Assembly (NCBI GenBank): GCA_002378975.1 | Contig: DFST01000022.1 | Span: forward strand, 1-22,489 | Source of the DNA: Chitinophagaceae bacterium UBA3430 | GTDB lineage: Bacteria; Bacteroidota; Bacteroidia; Chitinophagales; Chitinophagaceae | Direction: 5' to 3' | DNA: 22,489 bases | Part shown: positions 15,162 through 22,489 of the stretch, one piece after another | Layout: every line of letters begins with the position of its first letter | Position numbering within the stretch: the first letter of the stretch is position 1 | Notes under the pieces: generated by a model | Databases searched by the model: none | The model's input: the letters and a program-made list of their open reading frames with translations, nothing else | Told to the model about the DNA's origin: nothing | Position numbers and translations under genes: made by a program

Positions 15162-15193
15162 AAAAAAAGAAGGGCCGATCTTACGAACGGCCC
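15162..15193 (-). terminator. Intrinsic terminator on the minus strand upstream of radA
   Basis: The arms gggccg (15172-15177) and cggccc (15188-15193) pair exactly. On the minus strand the stem is followed by TTC and seven T residues (15168-15162), a standard Rho-independent terminator. No protein gene on the minus strand ends here, so it either ends a non-coding RNA made from 15200-15400 or acts as an attenuator in a long radA leader. Confidence 0.75.
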
Positions 15194-15370
15194 GACTTAC
15201 TAACCCATTAAATTCTGATGCTAAATTACAATTCGGGGGTGGTTCGGGCAATATTATTTTTCGGTATTTACCTCCCAAAACCCGGTTTTTTCCCGTTGAA
15301 TCTAAGCCGTCAATTAATCGTATTATTTTGCTTTATCTAATTGTATATCAGCATAGTAATCAATTTATCA
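15162..15370 (-). ncRNA. Candidate structured small RNA (about 200 nt) ending at an intrinsic terminator
   Basis: The 432 bases between radA and the zinc peptidase hold no credible protein gene. On the minus strand a long-range stem can form from three blocks in register: 15362-15367 with 15209-15214 (taaatt type), 15350-15354 with 15218-15222 (atgct/agcat), and 15339-15345 with 15227-15233 (tacaatt/aattgta). They are separated by small internal loops. An inner stem pairs 15274-15283 with 15237-15248. The whole ends at the terminator at 15193-15162. The length and closed-stem-plus-bubble shape recall 6S RNA, but I cannot confirm that family. A structured leader of radA is the alternative. The 5' end is not fixed. 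Confidence 0.4.
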
Positions 15371-15445
15371 AATCCCGTTTTGGGCATTGAAAATCAAGGG
15401 GTTGGGGGAATGAAAAAAATATTTCGGGTGACAAAAAGTCGGGAA

Positions 15446-15477
15446 TTTGGCAGTCGCCCAGATTGGACAGAAATTTG
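15446..15477 (+). promoter_or_regulatory. Predicted promoter of the membrane zinc peptidase gene
   Basis: TTTG at 15446-15449 is followed after 20 bases by GAAATTTG (15470-15477), one mismatch from TAnnTTTG. A transcript would begin around 15484, about 20 bases before the ATG. The spacing fits the Bacteroidota -33/-7 rule. Confidence 0.5.
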
Positions 15478-15503
15478 TCTTAATCCTATAAAATCAAGCG
15501 AAT

Positions 15504-16199
15504 ATGACAAACGACATCATGCTGGTTTCCCTGCTTTTTCTGGGGATCAGTTTTTTGGTTTCGGCGGTATTGAAATCCAAGTTCACGAAGTATAGCAAGA
15601 TCCAGCTTTCGAACGGGCTGACCGGTAAGGAAGTAGCGGAGCGCATGCTGAAGGAAAATGGCATATATGACGTACAGGTGATCTCGGTGGAGGGGTTTTT
15701 ATCCGACCACTACAATCCGCTCAATAAGACGGTGAATCTGAGTCCGGAGGTCTATCACGGCAACAGTATTTCGGCGGCGGCGGTGGCGGCCCATGAATGC
15801 GGGCATGCGGTGCAGCACGCCACGGCTTATGGTCCGTTGGTTTTTCGCAGTAAAATGGTCCCGGCCGTTCAAGTCACCTCTCGGTTGGTGAATTGGGTTT
15901 TGTTGGCGGGGGTGATCGTGCTGGCCACGACGCAGAACCCGACGATTCTCCTGCTCGGAATCCTGGCCATGGGAGTAACGGTCATATTCACGCTGGTTAC
16001 CCTGCCGGTTGAGTTCGATGCCAGCCATCGCGCATTAAATTGGTTATCAACAACTAACATCACAAATAGCCAAGAATTCCCCATGGCCAAAGATGCCCTG
16101 AAATGGGCGGCAACCACCTATGTCGTGGCGGCGTTGGCGGCGGTGGTTCAGCTGATCCAGTACATAATGATCTACCTGGATAGTCGGGATCGGGGCTGA
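15504..16199 (+). CDS. Membrane zinc metallopeptidase, YugP family (Zn_peptidase_2)
   Basis: A 231-residue membrane protein. The zinc motif HECGH (His97, Glu98, His101) lies in SAAAVAAHECGHAVQH. The family segment LPVEFDASHRAL follows, in which Glu170 is a candidate third zinc ligand. Transmembrane segments are predicted at about 4-22, 129-143, 146-168 and 205-227. The region NGLTGKEVAERMLKENGI and the phrase LSDHYNPLNKTVNLSPEVY are typical of the family. Substrates are not established. It stands alone, with a promoter upstream and a strong terminator 30 bases downstream. It shares no operon with susC, which has its own promoter. Confidence 0.93.
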   Translation: MTNDIMLVSLLFLGISFLVSAVLKSKFTKYSKIQLSNGLTGKEVAERMLKENGIYDVQVISVEGFLSDHYNPLNKTVNLSPEVYHGNSISAAAVAAHECGHAVQHATAYGPLVFRSKMVPAVQVTSRLVNWVLLAGVIVLATTQNPTILLLGILAMGVTVIFTLVTLPVEFDASHRALNWLSTTNITNSQEFPMAKDALKWAATTYVVAALAAVVQLIQYIMIYLDSRDRG

Positions 16200-16232
16200 C
16201 GATTGTTCATCTTTTTTGCCAAAAAAAGTACT

Positions 16233-16266
16233 AACCATGCAACGTTTTGCATGGTTTTCTTGTTTT
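16233..16266 (+). terminator. Intrinsic terminator of the zinc peptidase gene
   Basis: A 10-bp perfect stem, aaccatgcaa (16233-16242) with ttgcatggtt (16247-16256), closes a 4-base loop. It is followed by a T-rich tract to about 16266. The tract merges with the -33 region of the susC promoter. Confidence 0.85.
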
Positions 16267-16294
16267 GTTAATTTACTGTTAATCGATACATTTG
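16264..16294 (+). promoter_or_regulatory. Consensus Bacteroidota promoter of susCD
   Basis: TTTG (16264-16267) and TACATTTG (16287-16294) are exact matches to the -33 and -7 consensus of the Bacteroidota primary sigma factor, separated by 19 bases. Transcription would start near 16300, about 15 bases before the susC ATG. No operator-like symmetry is seen, so expression may be constitutive. Confidence 0.85.
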
Positions 16295-16314
16295 AGTAAT
16301 TCCAACCAAAATCT

Positions 16315-19300
16315 ATGAACATGAGAAAGCTAACCATGCTCTTTTTGGGTCTATCCCTGGTATTTGCCCAGGTATTGTCTGCCCAGACAAGGGTCGTGAC
16401 CGGTAAGGTCACGGATGCGAACGGAGCCCCGGTAAGCGGTGCTTCCGTTAATGTTAAGAATACAAAGGGCGGTACCAGTGCCGCTACCGACGGAACCTTC
16501 AAGATCAATGCAGCTCCCAATGCCGTGTTGGTCGTGAGTGCCGTCGGATTTGAAACCAAGGAAATCAACATCGGTGCAGCTACCAACGTAGCGGTAACCT
16601 TGTCTGTTGACGCCAAAGGTCTGGGCGAGGTGATCCTCACCGGTACCGGTACAGCCACCAGCAAGCGCAAAGTGGCCATCGCGGTAGAAAGTATTTCTGC
16701 CGACAAACTGCCCGCTGCTCCAACTGCATCGGTTGACCAAGCACTGGTGGGTAAGATTCCCGGTGCCTTGATCAGTTCGGTTAACGGTAACCCCGGCGCT
16801 CCTGTAAATATTTTGCTCCGTGGTATCAACACTTTGCAGAGCGGAACTTTCCCGATGATCCTGTTGGATGGTCTGGAAGTAAAGGCTACTGATTTCAACT
16901 CACTTGACTTGACCGCCATTGAGCGTGTTGAGGTGATCCAAGGTGCAGCTGCTGCTACCCTCTACGGTGCGCAGGGTGCCAATGGAGTTATCCAGTTGTT
17001 CTCTAAGAAAGGTAAGAGTGGAAAGATCAATATCGATTTCTCGACTGGTATTTCCTCCAACTCCTTGATCCAAGGAGGTGATTTCGGCAAAGCCAAGTTT
17101 CACTCTTTGTTGACCAATGCCAACAATGAGGTAATCGATGGTACAAATCCGCTGGCATTCGACCCGGACTATAGTCATTATGAGAACAACGTAGTATGGA
17201 ACTCCCTGGATCCTACCAACAACAACAATAAGTTGTACAACAAGAACCTCAAGTACTACGATCACTACAATATGTTCTATCAGAATGCGCTGACCTACAA
17301 CAACTCGATCTCGATCAGCGGTGCAAAAGACAAGTTCGATTTCAGTTTGTCTGCTTCCGATAGCCGCCAAGAATCTGTATTCAAAGGTAATGGCACCTTC
17401 AACCGAAGCAATTTTGTTTCGAACGTGGGTGTGGAGTTGGCTAAAAACCTTCGTTTGCGCTCAGTATCTCAGTTGATCTACACCGATAATAAATTGGTGG
17501 ATCCAACAGGTCGTACGATTGTTTATGCACTGAATAACGCTCGTCCTTTTGCCGACTTTGAATACAAAATGCCCGATGGTAACTACGGTGCTTATTTCGG
17601 AGATGGCTTAGGTGTGAACCACTACAACCCGAACTACATGTTCCAATATGGACACCCGCGCGATCAAAAGCTCGACGTGATCCAGAACCTGAACCTGAAT
17701 TACAAATTCCTCAAATTTTTTGAGGCGGATGTTAAGTATGGCCTGAATGTACAGAACCAAGAGATCCGCTACCAGATCGACCCTCAGGACAATAACCTGA
17801 ACTCTGATTATTGGTACTATCAGTTGGAGTACTATTCTCCTCGTGCTTCTTTCGGTGCTCCAGGTTCTGCCTCAGAGTCCGGTGAGATCAACGTGCAGAA
17901 CTACCGTACTACCTTCCAAAACTTCCTGCCTTCTTTGACCGCACGTTTCGACCTGAACCGTGATTTCGGTCTGAAGTTGCCGATCGACATCCGTACCACT
18001 ACGTACGGTGCCTTCGATTACCGCAAGAATGTCCTGAAAGGAAATATTGTTTACGGGACAGACGCACCCTCGTTTTCTCCGTATAACATGACCAACATGA
18101 TCAACCAAAAAGTGGTTGATGATTATACCGTTCCTTTCATCACCTACGGTTATCTGTTCGATCAGAAACTCGAATTCGGTGATTATGGGGGTTTGGCCGG
18201 TGGTTTCCGGACGGATTTCTCCTCTGCCTTCGGTAAAGGTTCCAAGCCTTTCACCTTCCCGCATGCCAACGGTTATTTGCGCTTGAATGCCTTTGATTTC
18301 TTTGCTAACTCCAAAGTGGCCAACATTCTGACCGATGTGAAATTGCGTGGTGCCTTCGGTAAGGCCGGTATCCAGCCCGGTGCCTTCCAGCGCTACGTAA
18401 CCCTGAACACTTCTTCCATGGGTGACAACGTAGCTTTCTCTTATAAAACTGCTAGTCCCAATCCGGATCTGAGCGTAGAGGTTTCTTCCGAGACTGAGTT
18501 CGGTACCGACATCGCCATCAAAGGCGCCAAGGGTGCTTGGTTCAGCAACTTCAATTTTGCATTAACTTATTGGAATCGGAAAACAGACAACGCCATCTGG
18601 CAAGGTGACGTAGCTCCTTCTACCGGAGTGGGTACGATCACCGACAACCTGTTCGGTTTGAAGTCCAACGGTATTCAGGCTTCTTTGAATACCAACGTAT
18701 ATACTTCCAAAAAACTAAACTGGAACTTCACTGCCAATTTCAGCAAGCAATCTTCTCAGATCTCTTTCGTGAAGGATAAGCCAGTTGTGCTTACCTCCAA
18801 TGCAGGAAGCTCTGGATACGTACTGAAAGCCGGCGAGAAAGTAGGTCAGCTTTATGGATACCTGCTGTTGAATTCTGTTAACCAGATCAATCCGGCTACC
18901 GGTCAACCCTTCATCCCAGTTGCCAACCAAGGTAATTTCGCTGTTGCCAGCAACGGATGGGTGGTTTATTCCAATCCTTCCCTGGCGAACTACAAGCAGC
19001 CTTATGTGACTACTTCTCAGTTCAGCTTTGGTGATCCTAACCCGGCCTTCAACATGGCCTTCATCAACGACCTGAACTACGATGGTTGGTTGACTTTCTC
19101 CATGCAGTGGGATTGGATCAACAAGAGTCATCTGTATAACCAAACTAAGGAGTGGATGTATCGCGACGGGATCCACCAGGATTACGACAAGGCAATCTCC
19201 ATCGGTAGTGAAGCTGCTGGTGCTTGGACTGCCTTCTACCGCGGTGTATACGCACAGGTATCTCGTAACGGTACCAAGAATTACTTCTATGAGGATGCCA

Positions 19301-19542
19301 CATTCGCTCGTCTGCGTAACCTGGCCATCGGTGCGGATCTGAAGAAGTTCATCCCGATTAAAGGCCTGAACAAGATGCAACTCCTGTTCACCGGCCGTAA
19401 CCTGGTGACCTTCTCTGGTTACACTGGCTGGGACCCCGAGATCAGCTCCGGTTCTTCCAACTCTGCTTGGGACCGTGGTGTGGATCACAACTCGATCCCC
19501 AACATCAAATCCTATCAGATCAGCTTGAATCTTGGATTCTAA
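16315..19542 (+). CDS. susC: SusC/RagA-family TonB-linked outer-membrane transporter
   Basis: The 1075-residue protein has a signal peptide (about residues 1-24, ending LSAQ). Next comes a carboxypeptidase-regulatory-like domain (about 27-105: GKVTDANGAPVSGASVNV, GTFKI, VSAVGFETKEI), then the TonB-dependent plug with QALVGKIPGALISS, ILLRGINTL, PMILLDGLEV, LDLTAIERVEVIQGAAAATL and GAQGANGVIQLFSKKG. The rest is a beta-barrel ending in the outer-membrane-type C-terminus ISLNLGF. With SusD it imports oligosaccharides or peptides across the outer membrane; the substrate cannot be told. The codon choice (CTG, AAC, GGT and CGT common) looks more selected than in the neighbouring genes, suggesting high expression. 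The ATG at 16315 is used; a second at 16321 is possible. Confidence 0.95.
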   Translation: MNMRKLTMLFLGLSLVFAQVLSAQTRVVTGKVTDANGAPVSGASVNVKNTKGGTSAATDGTFKINAAPNAVLVVSAVGFETKEINIGAATNVAVTLSVDAKGLGEVILTGTGTATSKRKVAIAVESISADKLPAAPTASVDQALVGKIPGALISSVNGNPGAPVNILLRGINTLQSGTFPMILLDGLEVKATDFNSLDLTAIERVEVIQGAAAATLYGAQGANGVIQLFSKKGKSGKINIDFSTGISSNSLIQGGDFGKAKFHSLLTNANNEVIDGTNPLAFDPDYSHYENNVVWNSLDPTNNNNKLYNKNLKYYDHYNMFYQNALTYNNSISISGAKDKFDFSLSASDSRQESVFKGNGTFNRSNFVSNVGVELAKNLRLRSVSQLIYTDNKLVDPTGRTIVYALNNARPFADFEYKMPDGNYGAYFGDGLGVNHYNPNYMFQYGHPRDQKLDVIQNLNLNYKFLKFFEADVKYGLNVQNQEIRYQIDPQDNNLNSDYWYYQLEYYSPRASFGAPGSASESGEINVQNYRTTFQNFLPSLTARFDLNRDFGLKLPIDIRTTTYGAFDYRKNVLKGNIVYGTDAPSFSPYNMTNMINQKVVDDYTVPFITYGYLFDQKLEFGDYGGLAGGFRTDFSSAFGKGSKPFTFPHANGYLRLNAFDFFANSKVANILTDVKLRGAFGKAGIQPGAFQRYVTLNTSSMGDNVAFSYKTASPNPDLSVEVSSETEFGTDIAIKGAKGAWFSNFNFALTYWNRKTDNAIWQGDVAPSTGVGTITDNLFGLKSNGIQASLNTNVYTSKKLNWNFTANFSKQSSQISFVKDKPVVLTSNAGSSGYVLKAGEKVGQLYGYLLLNSVNQINPATGQPFIPVANQGNFAVASNGWVVYSNPSLANYKQPYVTTSQFSFGDPNPAFNMAFINDLNYDGWLTFSMQWDWINKSHLYNQTKEWMYRDGIHQDYDKAISIGSEAAGAWTAFYRGVYAQVSRNGTKNYFYEDATFARLRNLAIGADLKKFIPIKGLNKMQLLFTGRNLVTFSGYTGWDPEISSGSSNSAWDRGVDHNSIPNIKSYQISLNLGF

Positions 19543-19561
19543 ACTCCTTCAATCTACAGAT

Positions 19562-21199
19562 ATGAAAAAAATACTTGTATACGGAATAGTCTTCGCCCTC
19601 GCTCTTACAGGATGTAAGAAGCAGCTGGATGTGAAGAACCCCAACGAGCCTACACCGGCCGCCTCGACCTCGGAACAAGGGGTCGTATCCCTGGCCCAGG
19701 GTAGTGTTTACATCAACGGTTTCAAAACCCTCAAATATGGTGACGGGGTATTCGGCCTGTATTGGTCGGGTGCCATGGGCTTCCATGAGTTGCTGGGTGA
19801 CGTGATCGGTGCGGAAGCAGCGAACTCCTTCCTCAATCAAATCGGATGCCCAAACAAAGTGACCTTGGACAACGCGAGTGTGGTGGTTAATCCCAACAAC
19901 CCCAGTACCTGGTATTCGTTTGCGCGCACTGTGAACCAAAACGACTACCAAGGTCAAAACTTCTCTTACTATGAGTGGGCTTATTCTTACAACATGATCA
20001 CGGCCTGCAACTCTTTGCTGGAAGTGATTCCCAATGTAAGTTTCACCGGAAATAGCGCTTCTAAGGCCGCTGCTCTGAAGGCCTGGGCTCATTTCTGGAA
20101 AGGATTTGCCTATTCCCGCATCGGTTCTATCTACTATGCCGGATTGATCAACAATGCTTTCGCGGCTACCAATGGAAACTATGTGAGCAAAGAAGCGATC
20201 ATCACCGAAGCCAACGCACAACTGGATGCTGCCATCGCAGATCTGGGTGCTGTTACCAGCGCCAGCGATTACAGTGTAATCATCGGCAAGCTGATCCCTT
20301 CCTTCTGTCAAGTAGATAAAGGGATGCCTCCTACCACCGCCATGTGGATCCGCACCATCAATACGTTGAAGGCGCGGAATATTTTGGTCAATAAGCAATT
20401 CGCTGCTATGCAACCTGCTGATTGGCAATCGATCCTGACCCTCACCAACAGTGGTGTTCAGGCAACCGATTTCATTTTCACCGGACGTACTACTGCAACA
20501 GGCGATTTTCTGCCTGCTTCCAGCGGATACGTGGCTGCCAAGATCCAAAGTTCTGGATCGGGCGGAGGTACTTACAAGCTCTCTGAGCGTTGGGTACAGG
20601 AATTCAAAGCAGGTGATCTTCGTAAAACTCAGAACGTGCGCACCGGTGCCAACTGGATCGGAAACAGCGACCGTGGTAATGCATTCAACACCCGCCACAC
20701 GCTGATCAACGGCGGTAATGGTTTGGCGGGCACTTACTCTTACGTAAATACTACTCCAGAAGCTTTCGAGTTGGCCCTGGTCTCTACCTATGAGGAGAAT
20801 GCGTTGATGCGAGCTGAAGCACTCATCAACACCGGGCAGGTAGATCAAGGTCTGGCACTGGTGGATGCTGTTCGCACGTATATGGGTGCCGGTTTGGCCC
20901 CTGTAGCCAATACGGGTCTGACTCAAGTACAGGCTCAAGAAGAACTCCGTCGTGAACGCCGCATCGCGCTGGCCTTCCGCGGTCTTTCTTTCTACGACGC
21001 TCGCCGCTATAAGATCTCCGAGCCGGCAAGCGCAGGTGGTGGTCGTACCGGTTGTGTGGTCGTCTCCAATGCGGGTACATTGAACACCAATGCTACTATT
21101 GAATACGGTTACCTCGATTATTGGGATGTGCCGGACAATGAGTTGGCGTACAACCCCGCTGCCAGCGGCAGTGCACCGACCAAAAATCCGAAGCAGTAA
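19562..21199 (+). CDS. susD: SusD/RagB-family nutrient-binding outer-membrane lipoprotein
   Basis: A 545-residue lipoprotein with lipobox LALTGC (Cys18) after a short hydrophobic signal. It has the SusD pattern of N-terminal helices (LDVKNPNEPTPAASTSEQGVVSLAQGSV, ANSFLNQIG), an alpha-helical middle (AWAHFWKGFAYSRIGSIYYAG), and a C-terminal motif with TYEENALMRAEALINTGQVDQGLALVDAVR. Then comes ELRRERRIALAFRGLSFYDARRY, the recurrent R-x(2)-E-x-R-R-I-E/A-x(2)-F-x-G box of the family. It binds substrate as the lid of the SusC transporter. The start is ATG 19562, 19 bases after the susC stop; an upstream TTG frame from 19532 would overlap susC and spoil the lipoprotein signal. The pair has no adjacent glycoside hydrolase or sigma/anti-sigma genes. 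Confidence 0.94.
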   Translation: MKKILVYGIVFALALTGCKKQLDVKNPNEPTPAASTSEQGVVSLAQGSVYINGFKTLKYGDGVFGLYWSGAMGFHELLGDVIGAEAANSFLNQIGCPNKVTLDNASVVVNPNNPSTWYSFARTVNQNDYQGQNFSYYEWAYSYNMITACNSLLEVIPNVSFTGNSASKAAALKAWAHFWKGFAYSRIGSIYYAGLINNAFAATNGNYVSKEAIITEANAQLDAAIADLGAVTSASDYSVIIGKLIPSFCQVDKGMPPTTAMWIRTINTLKARNILVNKQFAAMQPADWQSILTLTNSGVQATDFIFTGRTTATGDFLPASSGYVAAKIQSSGSGGGTYKLSERWVQEFKAGDLRKTQNVRTGANWIGNSDRGNAFNTRHTLINGGNGLAGTYSYVNTTPEAFELALVSTYEENALMRAEALINTGQVDQGLALVDAVRTYMGAGLAPVANTGLTQVQAQEELRRERRIALAFRGLSFYDARRYKISEPASAGGGRTGCVVVSNAGTLNTNATIEYGYLDYWDVPDNELAYNPAASGSAPTKNPKQ

Positions 21200-21218
21200 G
21201 CTTTCTGGTATAATTTAT

Positions 21219-21245
21219 AAAAGGGCCTTCGGGCCCTTTTTTTTA
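21219..21245 (+). terminator. Intrinsic terminator of susCD
   Basis: The stem aaaagggcc (21219-21227) pairs with ggccctttt (21232-21240) around the tetraloop ttcg, then continues into a T-tract to about 21245. This is a textbook terminator. The next gene starts only about 10 bases later. Confidence 0.93.
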
Positions 21246-21254
21246 TTTTAGTAC

Positions 21255-21992
21255 ATGCGATTGTTTCTTTTGATTGGGTTCCTGTACTCACTACCTGCTT
21301 ATGCGCAAACAGGTCCTGTTCGGCCCAAACTGGTCATGTCGACCAATCCGAACCCCTCCCGATGGAACATCAATATCCAATTCACCGATGTGCAGGGCCG
21401 ACCATTCGCCAATCTCTATGAAGGCATCGAGGGCAATGCTTTTTTCTTGCCCGATTTTCGATGGGGACAACTGGAAATGAAATCCGGCAAGGCTTATGAC
21501 TCCATACAGCTTTCACTAGATCTCTATCATCACGAACTGCATGTGATCATAAATAATAAAGAGATCGTGGCTCAGGACGGACTGGTTCAATGGATATCCA
21601 TCCGAGATACCCTCGAGGGGAAACCGATGGAGTATGTTTTCCAAACAGGATTTCCGTCGATCGACAAGAATACATCCTCGCATTTTTATCAGGTACTCAG
21701 TGCAGGTCCATTCTCCTTGCTATTGCATCGTAAAATGCAGCTGGAAAAAAACAGTGATGTTATGTCTGGCTTGGTACATGAACGCTTCGTGCCGGTCGAG
21801 CAGCTTTATGTATTTGACGGGAAAAGCATGTGTCGGTTGGAACGCGATCAAAAAATACTCGATCAGTTGTTTGCTGAAAAGTCGACTCGATACCAGGAAT
21901 ACTTGCGATTACACAAGATCAACCTCAAGAACCGAAGCCAGTTGGTTCAATTGTTTGGTGCGATGAATGCCGACGAGAAAAAGTCCTTTTAG
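21255..21992 (+). CDS. Secreted protein of unknown function
   Basis: I do not recognise this 245-residue protein. It begins with a clear type I signal peptide (MRLFLLIGFLYSLPAYAQ, likely cut after AYA near residue 17). The mature part is mixed beta and helical: WNINIQFTDVQGRPFANLYEGIEGN, FRWGQLEMKSGKAYDSIQLSLD, YHHELHVIINNKEIVAQD, then YQVLSAGPFSLLLHRKM and a charged helical C-terminus (DQKILDQLFAEKSTRYQEYLRLHKINLKN). No cysteine pair or catalytic motif stands out. The end, LKNRSQLVQLFGAMNADEKKSF, resembles the style of uncharacterised Bacteroidota secreted proteins. It begins just after the susCD terminator and converges on ribonuclease G with stop codons overlapping by 4 bases. No promoter could be assigned with confidence. 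Confidence 0.7.
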   Translation: MRLFLLIGFLYSLPAYAQTGPVRPKLVMSTNPNPSRWNINIQFTDVQGRPFANLYEGIEGNAFFLPDFRWGQLEMKSGKAYDSIQLSLDLYHHELHVIINNKEIVAQDGLVQWISIRDTLEGKPMEYVFQTGFPSIDKNTSSHFYQVLSAGPFSLLLHRKMQLEKNSDVMSGLVHERFVPVEQLYVFDGKSMCRLERDQKILDQLFAEKSTRYQEYLRLHKINLKNRSQLVQLFGAMNADEKKSF

Positions 21993-22489
21993 AGTTTTAT
22001 CTCTTCCTGATTGCGGTCGAAGAATCGATATTCCGTCAGGTGATAAGCCGTATTGGCTTTGACCTTGATCTGCAGCCCGAATTTTCGCTTCCATTTGGAC
22101 ACCCGGGTGCTCCAAGGCCATCCTTTGGTTAGATAGGCATGCACAATCGGATGTACCACCAGTTCCAATTGTTTGTGCTGATGCGTGCCGAGGTACAACA
22201 GATTCTTTTCGATGGAATCTTCCAGCAACAAGGCAGAACCGATCTTGCCGGTACCCTGACAGGTCGGACAATTCTCCTGCGTGATGATGTTCACCTCCGG
22301 ACGCATCCGCTGGCGGGTGATCTGCATGATCCCGAATTTCGATATCGGGAGTACGGCATGCTTGGCGCGGTCGGTCTTCATGATCTCTTCCATCCGATCA
22401 GCGAGCTTGCGCTTGTTCTCGGGGAGTTTCATGTCGATGAAGTCAACCACGATGATGCCCCCCAAGTCGCGCAAGCGCAATTGACGGGC
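21989..22489 (-). CDS. rng: Ribonuclease G/E, C-terminal part
   Basis: About 166 codons are visible; the 5' part, with the S1 domain and most of the catalytic domain, lies beyond the window's right edge. The frame is open to the last base. RQLRLRDLGGIIVVDFIDM carries the catalytic aspartate region of the RNase E/G DNase I-like domain. CPTCQGTGKIG is the zinc-link motif (CPxCxGxG) by which subunits dimerise. The C-terminus is short, as in RNase G, without the long scaffold tail of E. coli RNase E. It processes rRNA and mRNA. It converges on the secreted protein with overlapping stops. Confidence 0.93.
   Translation of the reverse strand, partial: ARQLRLRDLGGIIVVDFIDMKLPENKRKLADRMEEIMKTDRAKHAVLPISKFGIMQITRQRMRPEVNIITQENCPTCQGTGKIGSALLLEDSIEKNLLYLGTHQHKQLELVVHPIVHAYLTKGWPWSTRVSKWKRKFGLQIKVKANTAYHLTEYRFFDRNQEEIKL

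Noticed and set aside
15142..15390. An 82-codon plus-strand frame between radA and the zinc peptidase
   Set aside because: It starts with a TTG, has no family resemblance, and lies over the terminator and RNA stem elements; AT-rich non-coding sequence explains it better.
16047..16919. A 290-codon minus-strand frame across the peptidase 3' end and susC 5' end
   Set aside because: It runs through a strong terminator and a consensus promoter and is antisense to two well-supported genes; the product has only low-complexity Ala/Thr/Val-rich sequence.
18715..19488. A 257-codon minus-strand frame opposite susC
   Set aside because: Shadow of the susC frame; no domain is recognisable.
19532..19561. 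Upstream non-ATG start of susD at 19532
   Set aside because: It would overlap the susC end and put charged residues before the lipoprotein signal; ATG 19562 gives a canonical lipobox.
19520..20938. A 472-codon open frame on the minus strand opposite susD
   Set aside because: It is antisense to a clear SusD gene, its translation lacks any recognisable domain or normal composition, and it follows from the codon bias of the highly expressed sense gene.

Overview
The window reads as a chromosomal segment of a Bacteroidota bacterium, most likely close to the Chitinophagaceae. The reasons are a SusC/SusD outer-membrane pair, several lipoproteins, promoter boxes of the TTTG / TAnnTTTG type, start codons without a Shine-Dalgarno sequence, and a methionine synthase split into two genes. 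Genus and species cannot be fixed from the sequence alone. No rRNA, tRNA, CRISPR array, transposase or phage gene was seen. Most genes are housekeeping.

Layout. 1-1145 (minus): the start of the pterin/B12 half of methionine synthase, preceded by its separate homocysteine-binding half. 1376-6836 (minus): recR, a lipoprotein with an Ig-like domain, and a large UvrD-type helicase with a C-terminal iron-sulfur PD-(D/E)XK nuclease. 6895-7353 (plus): a small SRPBCC ligand-binding protein, convergent with a NarL-type response regulator (7350-7994, minus). Divergent from that regulator is a 938-residue hybrid histidine kinase (8167-10983, plus) with PAS, GAF, PAS, HisKA, ATPase, receiver and Hpt domains. 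Together the pair contains all four phosphoacceptor sites of a phosphorelay. 11027-15071 (minus): radA, comF, a beta-helix lipoprotein and a thiol peroxidase of the glutathione peroxidase family, closely spaced and probably co-transcribed. 15072-15503 is non-coding and holds a possible structured RNA or a terminator/attenuator upstream of radA. 15504-16199 (plus): a YugP-type membrane zinc peptidase with a clear terminator. 16315-21199 (plus): susC and susD behind a textbook Bacteroidota promoter and ahead of a clear terminator. 21255-21992 (plus): an unrecognised secreted protein. 21989-22489 (minus): the C-terminal part of ribonuclease G/E.

The most unusual signal is a family of degenerate 7-base tandem repeats at the 3' ends of four minus-strand genes (recR, the Ig-like lipoprotein, the helicase and the peroxidase). 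The units are similar within a locus but differ between loci. At three of the four sites two arrays face each other in opposite orientation and can fold into a stem, and at three sites the array includes or touches the stop codon. Genes without this element instead have ordinary hairpin-plus-T terminators or overlapping convergent stops. One array also forms a perfect G3N4 quadruplex motif. The second notable signal is the 15162-15370 region: a long-range base-paired minus-strand RNA ending in an intrinsic terminator about 90 bases before radA.
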